NCBI GenBank assembly: GCA_037042915.1
Contig: CM073197.1
Span: 2,480,001-2,544,000 of the forward strand
Reading direction: 5' to 3'
From: Auricularia sp. M13
Lineage: Eukaryota > Basidiomycota > Agaricomycetes > Auriculariales > Auriculariaceae
DNA: 64,000 bases
Shown: positions 32,368 to 49,558 of the stretch, one piece after another
How positions within the stretch are numbered: the stretch's first letter is position 1
Layout of the letters: each line of letters opens with the position of its first letter
Program-made: the position numbers and the translations under genes
Notes under the pieces: generated by a model
Database searches by the model: none
Told to the model about the DNA's origin: nothing
What the model saw: only the letters and a program-made list of their open reading frames with translations

Positions 32368-33335
32368 TTACACAATCATCCCCGGCGAAGGGCCTTCGCG
32401 GCGAGCCTGGCGCACTTTCATAAAGTACACCCCGGCGGGACTGTGGGGAACCCGCACAGGCTTTCGCGTCGCGCCGTCGGTCAGGGGACGGAATTGGGCG
32501 AGACACTGCCGGTGCGCGGCGGTGGGACGCGAGGCGGGGTCCTCTGCCGTCATTGCGAGGAAGAGCGGGGTGAGAGGGGCGGGGTGCTCTTCCAGCCAGC
32601 CAGTACGTGATCATGAGTGTAAGTGCTTCAATTTGTGACGAGGCGTTTGCTTTGGGCTCACTTTGCGGAAGAGCAGAGAAAACGCGATGCCCCATGTCCG
32701 CGGCGAACGAGTTGTCCTCCGGGTGCCTCACCGTGCGGCGCAGCCACGGTGATTCAAGTTGTCGCCGGTGGCCTGCCCACGTGACACGAACGAACGCACC
32801 TCCAGCAACTGATGAACACTGAGGTCGAAGGCCTCGGCATTCTGGCAGATGGGGAGGGTACCGTTAGACGCGTACTTCCCAGGGAAACACCATGAAAACG
32901 CAAGGTCGGTTGATATACTCGAATGCGCTTACAGTAACGCCTTCGAAAGACTCTAGCAGCGGAAAACAGTGGTTCGCGGAGCCGTTGTCCTCCGCCAGTA
33001 GCTTGCTGAGGACAAGCTCAGGGGAGATTCGACTTCGGGCGAGACGAACAGCTGTTTGATCCACACCAAAGTGCCGTCGCTGGTTCAACGCGTGGCGATC
33101 AGTTGTACGAGTCGTCGTCCTGCAAGTATGTACCACCCAGGTGAGGAAATTATACAGTACAGCCAAAAATAACTTAGAATACGCACCGCCAAGTATCGCA
33201 GGCCGAGAGTGGTAGCCTCCTTGGCGGATATCTCGCCAGCGAACCACGCCCGCATTTCTCGTTGTAGCACTCGCGAAGCCGATACCCGCGCTGCAGGAGG
33301 AAATCGTAGTTGTACGCCCACCAGAGCTCAATTCT
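32368..33335 (-). pseudogene. Decayed basidiomycete protein kinase
   Basis: Fragments of one kinase occur in order on the minus strand but in different frames. ELWWAYNYDFLLQRGYRLRE (about 33275-33335) is the typical N-terminal segment; DGTLVWIKQLFVSPEVE (about 33040-33090) is the beta3 strand with lysine; NHCFPLLESFE and FMVFPWE (about 32885-32970) are the hinge; NAEAFDLSVHQLLE follows. The C-lobe end PLFLAMTAEDPASRPTAAH lies at about 32500-32570. A stop codon precedes DGTLVW, a frameshift separates VSPEVE from LVLSKLLAEDN, and no HRD catalytic loop or DFG is found between hinge and C-lobe. I infer a dead gene with an internal deletion. Confidence 0.6.
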
Positions 33336-33667
33336 AATTCAGCTTGTATTGTATTACTTGCGCTTGCGAGGGTCCACCGCGTCCATGTCCGAGGAGTCGC
33401 GGACTGAAGGTCAACTGAAGCGGAATTTAAAATTTAGCTGTCAACTTTGTCGCGGACAATCATCAACTGTACAAGGCAATCTTCGGGCCCCTCACAGGAA
33501 TCACCCTTTTGGAATCGGATGCCTTACGGAGCGTCAGGTTGTCGGCGGCCGCTGGACGAGCACTGTCGGGGGCCGCTGGGCCAGCATTGCCAGGTCATGT
33601 TAGAGGACGGAGCCTTCAAATAGCGGGACGATGCAGCCACCACCTTGGGATTCGTGTTGAGACGACC

Positions 33668-36600
33668 ATGGCATTCGGCGCGCTCAAGGCCTTCGTTGGA
33701 CTACTCGCGACAGTCGCCACTGCGCACGCGCAGACAGGCGATTGGGCTGCAGCTACCGCAAAGGCGAAGGACGCGGTCGCAAAGATGAGCACGCAGGACA
33801 AGGTCAACTTGGCTACAGGTCAGTCAATCGTTAATATCTCTTCCCTGTTGATTGGTATATTAATTCGGCAGGTGTTGGCTGGATGGTTGGCGCATGCGTG
33901 GGCAACATTGCTCCTATACCCAGCATCGACTGTAAGAACGCAACGATCGAAACTTGGCATATTTTTTTCTGACATCTACATATGACATTGCAGTCCCCGG
34001 TTTGTGTCTACAAGACAGTCCTCTTGGGGTTCACATGGCGGATCTCGTCTCTGCATTCCCTGCGTACGATGATGTTTGCTTCCTCGATGCACAATCTCTG
34101 AAGTATAACACATTACAGGGGGATAAACGCAGCAGCAACGTATGCGGTCTCGTTCCGCATGAAGATATTCACTGATCCTGCCTCTCAGCTTCAATCGCGA
34201 TTTGATGAGGCAGAGGGGCGTTGCGCTCGGCGCAGAGTTTCGCGGGAAAGGCGCCAGCGTTATTCTGGGTCCAGACATGAACATCATGCGCGTGCCCGCT
34301 GGGGGACGCAACTGGGAGCGCTTTGGTGCAGACCCATATCTTTCTGGAGAAGCCGCGTTCCAGACGATCCAAGGCATTCAGAGCCAAGGTGTCCAGGCTA
34401 CGTGCGTATGCCAGACGGGCTCACTGAACGATGAGTTGATGTCCCACCCCTGCCAGTGCGAAGCACTACATCAACAACGAGCAAGAGCATTTCCGCGCCA
34501 CAGGTTCTTCAAACGTGGATGATCGCACGGTAACGCACTCTGCTGATGCAGTCTCGGGCTGGCAACTGAGAGTTTGCAGGAACACGAGATTTATCTTCCA
34601 CCAGTAAGACTAGCAGCGTGATTCCACAAGCTTAAGCTTACCAACTACTAGTTTTTGCAAGCCATTCGCGCTGGTGTCGCTGCTTTTTTGTGCTCGTACA
34701 GTACGTGGCCCAGCCCTAAATGGTACTCAGGCACTTTATCTAATCGCGTTTATTTCCTACCGCAGACGGAAGTGCGTTGCAGTTTCAGGAGCGCCTAATT
34801 ATGCTCACAGAATCGATCTAGTCAATGGCACCTTCTCATGTAGGTTGCCGGATTCATTTCCCCCCGGTAAGATATCTGATACCCAGAGCGCAGGCAGCAA
34901 TTCGAGGACCTTGAACGATATACTGAAGAGCGAAATGGGCTTCCAGGGATACGTTATGTCCGATTGGGGCGGTCAGCGTGCTGTGACTGACGCGAACGCT
35001 GGACTCGACGTAAGGCGGAACCTTAGATCTGAAAAGTGCTCATTGTGCTCCCAGATGGCGATGCCTGGCGATGGGTTTATCGCGTAGGTTGCCCACCGTC
35101 CATTTATGCGCTGCTGAATTGTGCGGACAGACCAAACTACTTCGGGCCCCTATTGACCGGAGCCGTGGGCAACGGGACCGTCTCCATGGATCGCCTTGAT
35201 GTGCGTTAATTTTCAGTTCGGAGAGCGCAACTGAACGCAGCTTCAGGATATGTCTACCCGCACACTTGCCGCTTTCTATCTTCTGGGTCAAGATTCCGGC
35301 TTTCCTGCCACAAACTTTAACTCTTGGAATGCTTCCCTTGGCGAGCACGTCAATGTTCAAGGGGATCATGGACAGTGCGTAATATCGTGTCCACTGCGAG
35401 GAGTATGATCCCATAATAAGTTCTGCCAGGCTCATCCGCCAAATCGGAGCTGCGTCGGCTGTACTCCTGAAGAACGTTAATGAAGCCCTCCCGCTCAGCA
35501 AGCCCAAGTCTATCGCCATCATCGGTACATTACATATGCTTGAATATTGCATTGTTTTAATTGTGGCTCTTCAGGTAGCCACGCTGGGCCAAACTCCCGC
35601 GGACCCAACGGGTACACTGATCGCGGTGGTAATGACGGCGTACTCGCGATGGGCTGGGGGTCCGGCACTGCGGACTTCCCGTACCTTATTGACCCTCTCT
35701 CTGCCATTACGAACCGCTCGTCTCTGGATGGGACTGTCCTCACGTCAAGTTTGGACGACAACGATACAGCTGCTGCCAGTTCAACTGCTGCAGGCAAGGA
35801 TGTCGCCATCGTCTTCATTACTGCAGGTGTGACCGTCACTCACCGTACTTTGTGCTCTTTAACCTGCAGTTTAGACAGCGGAGAAGCATACCTGACTGTC
35901 GAAGGAAACGCGGGTGACCGGTGAGCATTCCTGTCGGAGATTGCCGGAGTGAGCTTACTTACCTTGCACGCAGCAACGATCTGGACCCTTGGGTGAGGGA
36001 TCTCAATGCAAGTGATATGCTCTGACATATGACGAATATTTATAGCACAATGGCGTGAGTAACAGGATCTGAATGCAGGAGAGATGTGTATTGAAAGGTT
36101 TCCTCAGAATAACCTGGTCGCCGCTGTGGCGAGCGCAAACGAGAACACGATCGTCGTTGTCAATACAGTTGGTCCTATAATTGTGGATTCCTGGATTAGC
36201 CACGTCAATGGTGCGTCGGACCTGACGGCGCTGTAGGTTTGCTCATTCTCGACTCCATTCAGTCACGGGCGTGGTACGCTCCGGCGTGTATTACTGCTGC
36301 GTTGTCTTCTAAATCCTCTTATTTTTTTATTCACAGATCTGGGCTGGCCTCCCTGGACAGGAAGCGGGCAACGCGCTCGTCGATGTTCTTTATGGCGCAG
36401 TCAACCCATCCGGCCGCCTCCCGTACACGATTGCAAAGAGTGCTTCGGACTACCCTGCACAGCTTATCACAGAGGGTTCAGGCGACGTAGACTACAGCGA
36501 AGGGTGTGTCTTTTTGCGTCGCACACTCTCTGGGACTGATACAGGATAGTTTGAATGTTGACTATCGCCACTTCGACGCGGTGCGCAATGCAGAGCCGTC

Positions 36601-37319
36601 ACAACTACGCGAGAATGCTCATCTAGCCGCAGAACAATATTGCACCGAGATTTGAGTTCGGTTTTGGGCTTTCTTACACCACCTTTGATTACTCGAACCT
36701 CAAGATCACGAGCGGGTCGTTCTCCAAGCTCGGGCCCACGGGACCCGGCTCTAGCATCGACGACTCGTACGTATATTCGGTGTGTTGAGAAGGCTCGCAT
36801 CCTGACCAATTTCTAGCCTCCATGCGCCTGCAGTCACCGTTTCTTTCACCTTGACGAACAACGGCACGCTCGCCGGGACCGAGGTTCGCATCGAGCTCCC
36901 GCCGCCTGTCCTCTGGCGCTGACACTAAGGTCCTGCGCACATGTGTAGATCCCGCAGCTCTACCTGAACCTCCCTGCGTCGGCCAACTCGCCGCCCAACG
37001 CGCTCAAGGGCTTCGACGCCGTCCAGCTCGCGGCTGGCGCTTCGCAGACGGTGCAGTTTACGTGAGTGGTATCCAGCGTATCTCACGATGCGTGTTGCTC
37101 AATCAGGATGTTTGGGTATATACAGGCTGTCCCAGTACGACCTCTCGATGTGCGTGACGGCGTGGTTTTTTTGCTCTTTTTGCGTTCGTGAAGAGCTGAC
37201 TGGCGCGCAGCTGGGATGTTGTGCAGCAGCGGTGGGTCGTGCCGACGGGCACGTTTGGCATCGTTGTGGGCGCGAGCAGTCGCGATAAACGGCTCATGGG
37301 GTCGCTAGTCGTTGCTTGA
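33668..37319 (+). CDS. GH3 beta-glucosidase, secreted, more than 20 introns
   Basis: Releases glucose from cellobiose or other beta-glucosides outside the cell. Signal peptide [21 protein letters not shown], then [78 protein letters not shown], and the nucleophile Asp in [12 protein letters not shown]. The second domain reads [48 protein letters not shown], and [20 protein letters not shown]. The fibronectin-III end is [16 protein letters not shown] to [18 protein letters not shown]. Nearly all junctions resolve with 40-65 bp introns, including a 9-nt exon (36046..36054, HNG). One spot near 34821-34835 does not: the codons after CSY and before NGTFSC are off by one base unless an acceptor at 34830 is used, losing two residues. 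Confidence 0.85.
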
Positions 37320-37990
37320 AAGGCGGCCGTTACTGGCTGAAGTGTAGATGTACATACTCACAGGCCAGGCTTCCCGCGCCTGCTCGAGTCAAGACGCTCT
37401 AGAAAGGATAGTTTAGAGGGCTATGCCCATGTTATAAACCTTCACTTGGCTTCATGAAAATAGTGGGAGGTGTATCTGGCATCGCTCTGGCAGACGCAGG
37501 GCGCGAGAAAACCTCCCCGGGCCTCCTCTACATATTGCCGGCCGCAACCAGAGAGGCACCGAGTACAGTATACTTAGAACGTGAGAGCTTGGCCATGGTG
37601 AGGAACCATCGGCACCGTCTCGGCGTCGACAGCGGCTGCTCCTGAACCCACCCATGTATAGAGAATTTATGCTTGCAAGGCTGAAAATTTTCGAGCTGCA
37701 CGCAAGGGAAGACGAGAAATGATAGCACTTCGGATCCTCAGAGTTTGGGCGTGACGATGGTCAAAATCCATGCGGCCAGTCAAACTGCACATAGGTCCAG
37801 AGGCAAGAAAGATATCTTGCAACGCGCGCAAGATAGGTTGTAATGCAGAAACCAAGCGTACTCGAAGCCAATCGCTCGCGAACGCCCGGGATGTTCAGTC
37901 CAGAGTGCGAGTGCCGACGTGGCGCGTTTTGTGCCCAGCTCCAGAAACATCGTACTGTATGTACAGCTCCGCGTAGACCGGCAGCACGGT
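37320..37990. other. Convergent intergenic region GH3/OST5
   Basis: About 670 bp downstream of both the GH3 gene (+) and OST5 (-). Short frames only, no domain seen. Confidence 0.5.
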
Positions 37991-38370
37991 CTATACGTAC
38001 ACGCCGACGGTGTTGAACAGCGCGACGACGCCAAAGCCCGCGAGGACGCTCCCGACGAGCGCGACGGCCGCTTCGCGCACGGGTATGGTCGACTTGGGCA
38101 GTCTGCAATGTGCAATGCGCGTGTCAGCGTCAGGAATTGGCTGCAAATGTCGGAGCAGAGGCGTACGTGGTGAAGTAGAAGCCCAGCCCGAAGGTGGCCG
38201 TGAGCAGGATGAATGCGATGTACGGCAGCAGCGCCGTCGGCACGAGCGGCGAGAAGGGCACCGCTGCTGCGTGTGTCGCCTATGAACGACGCATAGGATT
38301 AGACTGGGGGTTCGACGCGTAGGGGCTAACGACGTGCCTTTACGGCGAGGTATTCAGGCGAGGATGACAT
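37991..38370 (-). CDS. OST5: Oligosaccharyltransferase subunit Ost5/TMEM258
   Basis: Small membrane subunit of the ER oligosaccharyltransferase that N-glycosylates proteins. Three exons (38344..38370, 38167..38279, 37991..38102) encode 83 residues. Two transmembrane helices are visible: LLPYIAFILLTATFGLGFYF and AAVALVGSVLAGFGVVALF. The C-terminus NTVGVYV matches the conserved end of yeast Ost5 (NSFGVYV) and TMEM258 (WVGIYV). The N-terminus is MSSSPEYLA. The reading frame is only visible after splicing, so the gene is easily missed by ORF scanning. Confidence 0.88.
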
Positions 38371-38810
38371 CCTCAATGGAAGGGAGCGGGATGAAGCTGA
38401 GGAGAGCGCAATACAGCTGCTTCCGCGAAGCGCCGGGCCACGTCGAGCAGCTTGTTCAACTTCACGAATAAATCTTAGGACTGGTACAAAATGAAGCGCG
38501 TCTCCCCGGCGGGAGGGTGCCAATAAATACGATAGCGATGGGCAACTAGATGCCTGGTAAAATACAGACAACGTGGGCTTGGTATGCGACTAAGGCGCAC
38601 AGCGTGGACTCTTCCAGTACCGCGCGCATAAAAAAGGGGGCGAGCGAGCGAATGGGCGGGCGAGGGGTGGAGATACAAAGGTGAAAAAACGGCGGCAGGA
38701 GGAGGGGGCAGGATACAACTTGCGGCGAGGGAATTGGTACATCATTTAGAGTATACACGCGGGCGGAGAACGGGGCAGAGGAACAAAGCTTTTGCGTGCA
38801 TGCTTTACGA
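38371..38810. other. Intergenic region upstream of OST5
   Basis: About 440 bp between the OST5 start and the UNC93-like stop (both -). A G/A-rich, C/T-rich complementary stretch lies at 38630-38720. No gene seen. Confidence 0.45.
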
Positions 38811-41175
38811 TCACAGCGACACCTTGTCGCCGAGCTTGTCCATCGAGTACTGCGGGTAGTACTCCGAGGCGGGGCGCAGGTTGCCGTCGTCGTCCAGCCG
38901 CACGAGCGCCTCGTCCTCTTCCTCCGTGTGGTTCTTCACGCGCAGGTACAGCATCGGGAGCGCGAAGATGAGCCCAGCGACGAGTAAGGACCACGTCGAG
39001 AGCAGGATGTTCATGAACCTGTAGCGCACGCTCCAGTCAGTCTCTTGCGCAATCCCACTGGGAGAAGGAGCCGGACGCACGGAACCTTCATAGCGTCTAC
39101 ACGCCACCCGACTGCACCTCCCATCGACTGAATCGATTTATCTGCACAAAACAGCGTCAACACACCAAGAACCGAACGCTCGTGAAAAAACGAAACTCAC
39201 AAAAGCCCGTGAAATGCGCGAGCTTAGCCGGGTCGTTGCTCATGGCGCCCATCATCCAGTACGCCGTCGTCTGCCACATGGCGTCCATGAGGGCGCAGAA
39301 CACATACAGCATCAGATGCGCGGGGTACCGCGCGTCCCGCACGTCCATCTTGTCGGTGCTCGCGCGCGTGTAGCGCCGCTGGAAGACGTACGCCCACGCG
39401 TGCACGACGAGCACGAGCGCGAACAGGATGCCCCACCCGACGAACGCGCGCGCGCGCCGCGAGAGCCGCCGCGCGTCCAGCACCATCCCGATCGCCAGCG
39501 AGCCTGCGTGGACGTCGTGGCGTCAGTTCATGATGGGGGATGATGCGATGGATTGGAATGGAGAGAGGACGCACCGATGATCTGCGAGAACCAGTAGACC
39601 ACGTCGTTGATGCTTCGAGTGCGGACTGTGCGGGGGGAGGGGAGGCGATGGAGGGGCAAGGGAGACGAAACCACGCGAATCGCATCAGGTCAGCACTGCT
39701 GCCATAGCAGAAAATGTCGAATGCCGTACTATTGAATAGTGCGCCGTTGTAGTCGTTGAACTGCCAGGTATCTGAGTAACGAGTCAATATTGCAGTTCTT
39801 ATGCCCACGCAATTCGCATGCGTACAGAAATAGTTCTGCGAGAGATAGTCAGGATGGGCGTCTCGGGCACGGCGAGGTACAAGTAAACAACTCACCGAGG
39901 CTGTTCAATTTCACGCAGGAATAACACAAAGAGGGGGGGAGTTTCAATCAGCTCTCAACATTGGCCGCACCGCTTCACGGGGCTGGAGAGCGTACCGAAG
40001 AACATAGGGAAGCTACAATAGCAAAGGACGCGCAATCAGCAAAGAGGCAACGAGGAGAGAAGGGGGGGGGGGGGGACGAAGACCCACAGCAGCAGGATCA
40101 TAGGGTCGGTCACGAGCGCGACCCAGAGCGAGTAGAACTCGATCTTCCAGCTCGGGTGGCGCGGCGCGACGGCGACGCGCGTGCCGTCGCTGCGCATCAT
40201 CCTGCGCGGGTCCGCGAGGACGAGCGGGATGAAGGTCCCGACGGCCGTGAGCACCAGGAAGCCGATGTACGTCCCGTTGCCGACCGCGTTCTCCTTGTTG
40301 TGGTGGTTGATCGCGGCCGCGATGCCCGCGCCGACGACTCCCCTGCGAGCGAAGGTAAGAATGCGTGTTGCGTGTTGAGAAGAGAGAGGGAGAGTGTGTG
40401 TACCCCATGTTGAAGATGGCCCAGAAGAGGCCGATGAAGAGGCCCTTCTGGTCTTCGGTGCAGTACGACAGCATGAGCGAGCCCTGCGCCGTCCACAGCA
40501 TGCCCGCACATAACCCGAGCACGACGCCGCTGACGATGACGAACGCGCCCGCGCTCGGGAACATGTTGAACACGCTGCACGCAGTGCGTCAGCAATGGGA
40601 TCGCACAGGTCGAAAGCGAAAGCAGCATACAGGTAGGACGAGATGTACAGCGAGTACCCGAGGCTCCCGAGCGTGAGCGTGAGCCTGCTGCCCAGCTTAT
40701 TGTTGATCGTCCTGCACGGGGTAAGCGCGTGCAGGGTCGCGGCGACGGATCTCACCCCGCGAAGAACGCAAAGAACGCGAAGCTGGCATACACGGCGGTG
40801 TTGGCGTTCGCGCTCGTGCGCGAGTCGAACTGGCCGCCGCCGCCGAGGCCGTTGAGCGCGTTGAACAGGCCGGGGCCCCTGCGCACAGAGACACACGTTA
40901 GCGCCCGCGCGGGGTGCACAGTCCGGAGCTTCGAGCTCGACTCGGACGCGGTGCATACATACATGAAGCACACGAAGCCGAGCAGCACGACTTGCGCGTG
41001 CGTATTCCTGATGACACCCTGCACACGCCGCGATCGTCAGCAATGTATTGCACACAGGGCGCCGCGGCGGACTCACCGCCCATCCCGCCGGCCGCTGCAC
41101 AGTGACGACGGTGAACTCGTTCAGCGTCGCCTCGTCGTCCGCGCGAGACTGCGTCTTGTCCATCGAGCCGCGCAT
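38811..41175 (-). CDS. UNC93-like MFS membrane protein (DUF895)
   Basis: Polytopic membrane protein of the UNC-93/DUF895 branch of the MFS; substrate unknown. Start ATG at 41175 (MRGSMDKTQSR; a second ATG at 41163). Conserved motifs: VVLLGFVCFM, GPGLFNALNGLGGGGQ, NKLGSRLTLTLGSLGYSLY, SAGAFVIVSGVVLGLCAGML, QGSLMLSYCTEDQKGLFIGL, NHHNKENAVGNGTYIGFLVL. The stretch LLLFPMFFASNYFYTWQF is spread over exons ending at 40088, 39996..40012 (17 nt), 39896..39900 (5 nt), 39826..39835 (10 nt) and 39730..39771. Then RTRSINDVVYWFSQIIG, YPAHLMLYVFCALMDAMWQT, SIQSMGGAVGWRVDAM and NILLSTWSLLVAGLIFALPM. The C-terminal tail is acidic (TEEEDEALVRLDDDG). Confidence 0.85.
40062..40075. repeat. Poly-G run (14 G) inside an intron
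   Basis: Homopolymer of about 14 G on +, falling inside the UNC93-like intron 40013..40087. Length may be miscalled in assembly, but it does not affect coding. Confidence 0.8.
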
Positions 41176-41670
41176 GGACGCCGGAGAAGAAACAAAAAAT
41201 AAGGATAGAGCGAAAGAGAAGAGAAGAACGCAGCGCAAGTCCGCATGGGAACTTTGGCAGATAAGAGACCCTGGCGGCGATGCAGGATAGGAGACCGTCT
41301 CACGCTCGACAGCAACGCAGATGCTGATGCTCATATGATCAACTTCCAATCTTCGAGGCCAGCCTTCGACGACTCTTGCAGCTGTGGTCGCCATCTCAAA
41401 CATGAAGCAAGCGAGAATCACACCGCGGAAAAAGATGAACCAAAGAAACCCACTTCATTGATTAAACTGAAACTGAGCTTTTGCTTTGTTCAAAGGATAT
41501 TCACAACTTTCGCAGACGGGCAGAGAGAGAGGAAAAAAGGAAAATCGTCAGAACACAAAGGCATATCGGGGTCCGGATTGTTCGTGGGTGGCGGGGCAGG
41601 GGTCGTGACGGGAGTCGTTCGTGGAAGTTCGTCTCGCGCGTACCCCAGCCCGGCGCTAGCAACGGGCTAT
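41176..41670. other. Intergenic region UNC93-like / YOP1
   Basis: About 495 bp upstream of the UNC93-like gene and downstream of YOP1 (both -). No gene recognised. Confidence 0.45.
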
Positions 41671-42353
41671 TTACGACACCGGCGCCGTCTCGGGCTGGGT
41701 GTACGTGGGCGCAGACTTGATCTTGGACGCAAGGATCGGGCGGAGGGCGTTGACATAGACAGCTTGGGCGCCCTGGATAAGCATAGAAAATATCGTCAGT
41801 ATGACGCCACGGGGCCTGGTCCAAGCCCGGCTAGGCAACGTACGCGGGTCTGGGGGAGCCAGAGCCAGACGATGAACGCCGTCTTGAACGCAAAGTAGAA
41901 GGGGAAGTAGTACAGCACGAGGCGGAGCGCGATGCTCTCGAGGAAGTTGAAGCCGCCAAAGACGACCCAGTACGTCAGCCACTGCGTGTCGTCGCCCGAC
42001 GCCGGCGATTCGATGGCCTTGAAGCTCAGGTACGCGGGCACGGCCCAGCCGAGGAGATTGGACACCGGGAGCGCCAGGGCGTTGATAAACAGCAACAGGA
42101 CGAGCAGGCCGGCGGAGCCAAGGACGGCGAACGTCTTGGGCACCTGCGTGCGCTGCTCCAGGTTGTTGAGCACGGGATAGCGCGAGAGCTGCAGCGGGCC
42201 GCGGGGGGGCCCAAGTCAGCATGCCTGGGCAGGACTCTTTTGTGGTGGCCAGGCGGGACTTGCCTCCTTGTCAAGCTGGGCGACATAGTGCGACGCGCTG
42301 TTCTGGAGGTTGACGACCGTAGGGTGCGTCTTGATCTGGTCGACGGTGGACAT
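41671..42353 (-). CDS. YOP1: Yop1/REEP5 ER-tubule-shaping protein (DP1/TB2/HVA22)
   Basis: Reticulon-like hairpin protein that bends ER membranes into tubules and partners with Ypt/Rab factors. Exons 42264..42353, 41844..42188, 41671..41772 sum to 537 bp, 178 residues, matching fungal Yop1. Motifs: LNNLEQRTQVPKTF, LALPVSNLLGWAVPAYLSF, KAIESPASGDDTQWLTYWVV, FNFLESIALRLVLYYFPFYF, KTAFIVWLWLPQTRGA. Paired hydrophobic hairpins are evident. The first intron (42189..42263) has a GC donor (GAG|gcaagt) and AG acceptor. The last intron is GT-AG. Confidence 0.94.
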
Positions 42354-42861
42354 GATGTCTAATGCGGGTGCGGGCGTTCGGTCGTGAGTCTGAGGTGCGA
42401 GGGCAAAGTGGGGAGCAAAAAAACGGTGTCGGGGTTGTAAAATAGGTCTGGCTGCCTTGTGGTACGTCAGCCGAACGTCACCCTTTCGCTCGATTCCAGA
42501 GGACACTGCACCACTCCCGCACGCGCTCCACGAGGTCCATGCGCTGTAACGTCCACGCCATCCCCGTTCGATCCTTTCCCACTCGTCTCAGCCTACACTT
42601 CAATCCCTGCCAATGCTCACGGTGCATGTGATAAAACTCCCGTGGCAACGTGCACCTGTAATAGCGCTACAATAATATAATTCTTTTTTCTTCACAACGA
42701 CTGCGGTGTGCTATAGTACAAATGCATGCATAGGTGCCGTTCATATAACATCGAACGACCTGGGGCTGTGAGTGTGCGAGGCGGGAGCGGATTAAGACAG
42801 CGAAACAAAAACACGACAGAAGCCCTACTAAAAGTAAACGTTCATCCCTTACAAGATCTCC
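42354..42861. other. Intergenic region YOP1 upstream / RPB1 downstream
   Basis: About 510 bp. It should hold the YOP1 promoter and the RPB1 3' end. No gene or RNA seen. Confidence 0.45.
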
Positions 42862-49452
<6,591 letters not shown>

Positions 49453-49558
49453 GATGGTCGAGACGCAACAAGAGGATGCGGCTCCGGCCGGTCGTGTCCG
49501 CTCCCTTATCCCAACTCCGACCCCCGTTCCACCATCTGCTGCACCACGCTTGGGCCCC
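49453..49558. promoter_or_regulatory. Short divergent promoter RPB1/VPS27
   Basis: 106 bp lie between the RPB1 ATG (-) and the VPS27 ATG (+). No TATA box is apparent. Both genes are housekeeping-type. Confidence 0.6.
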
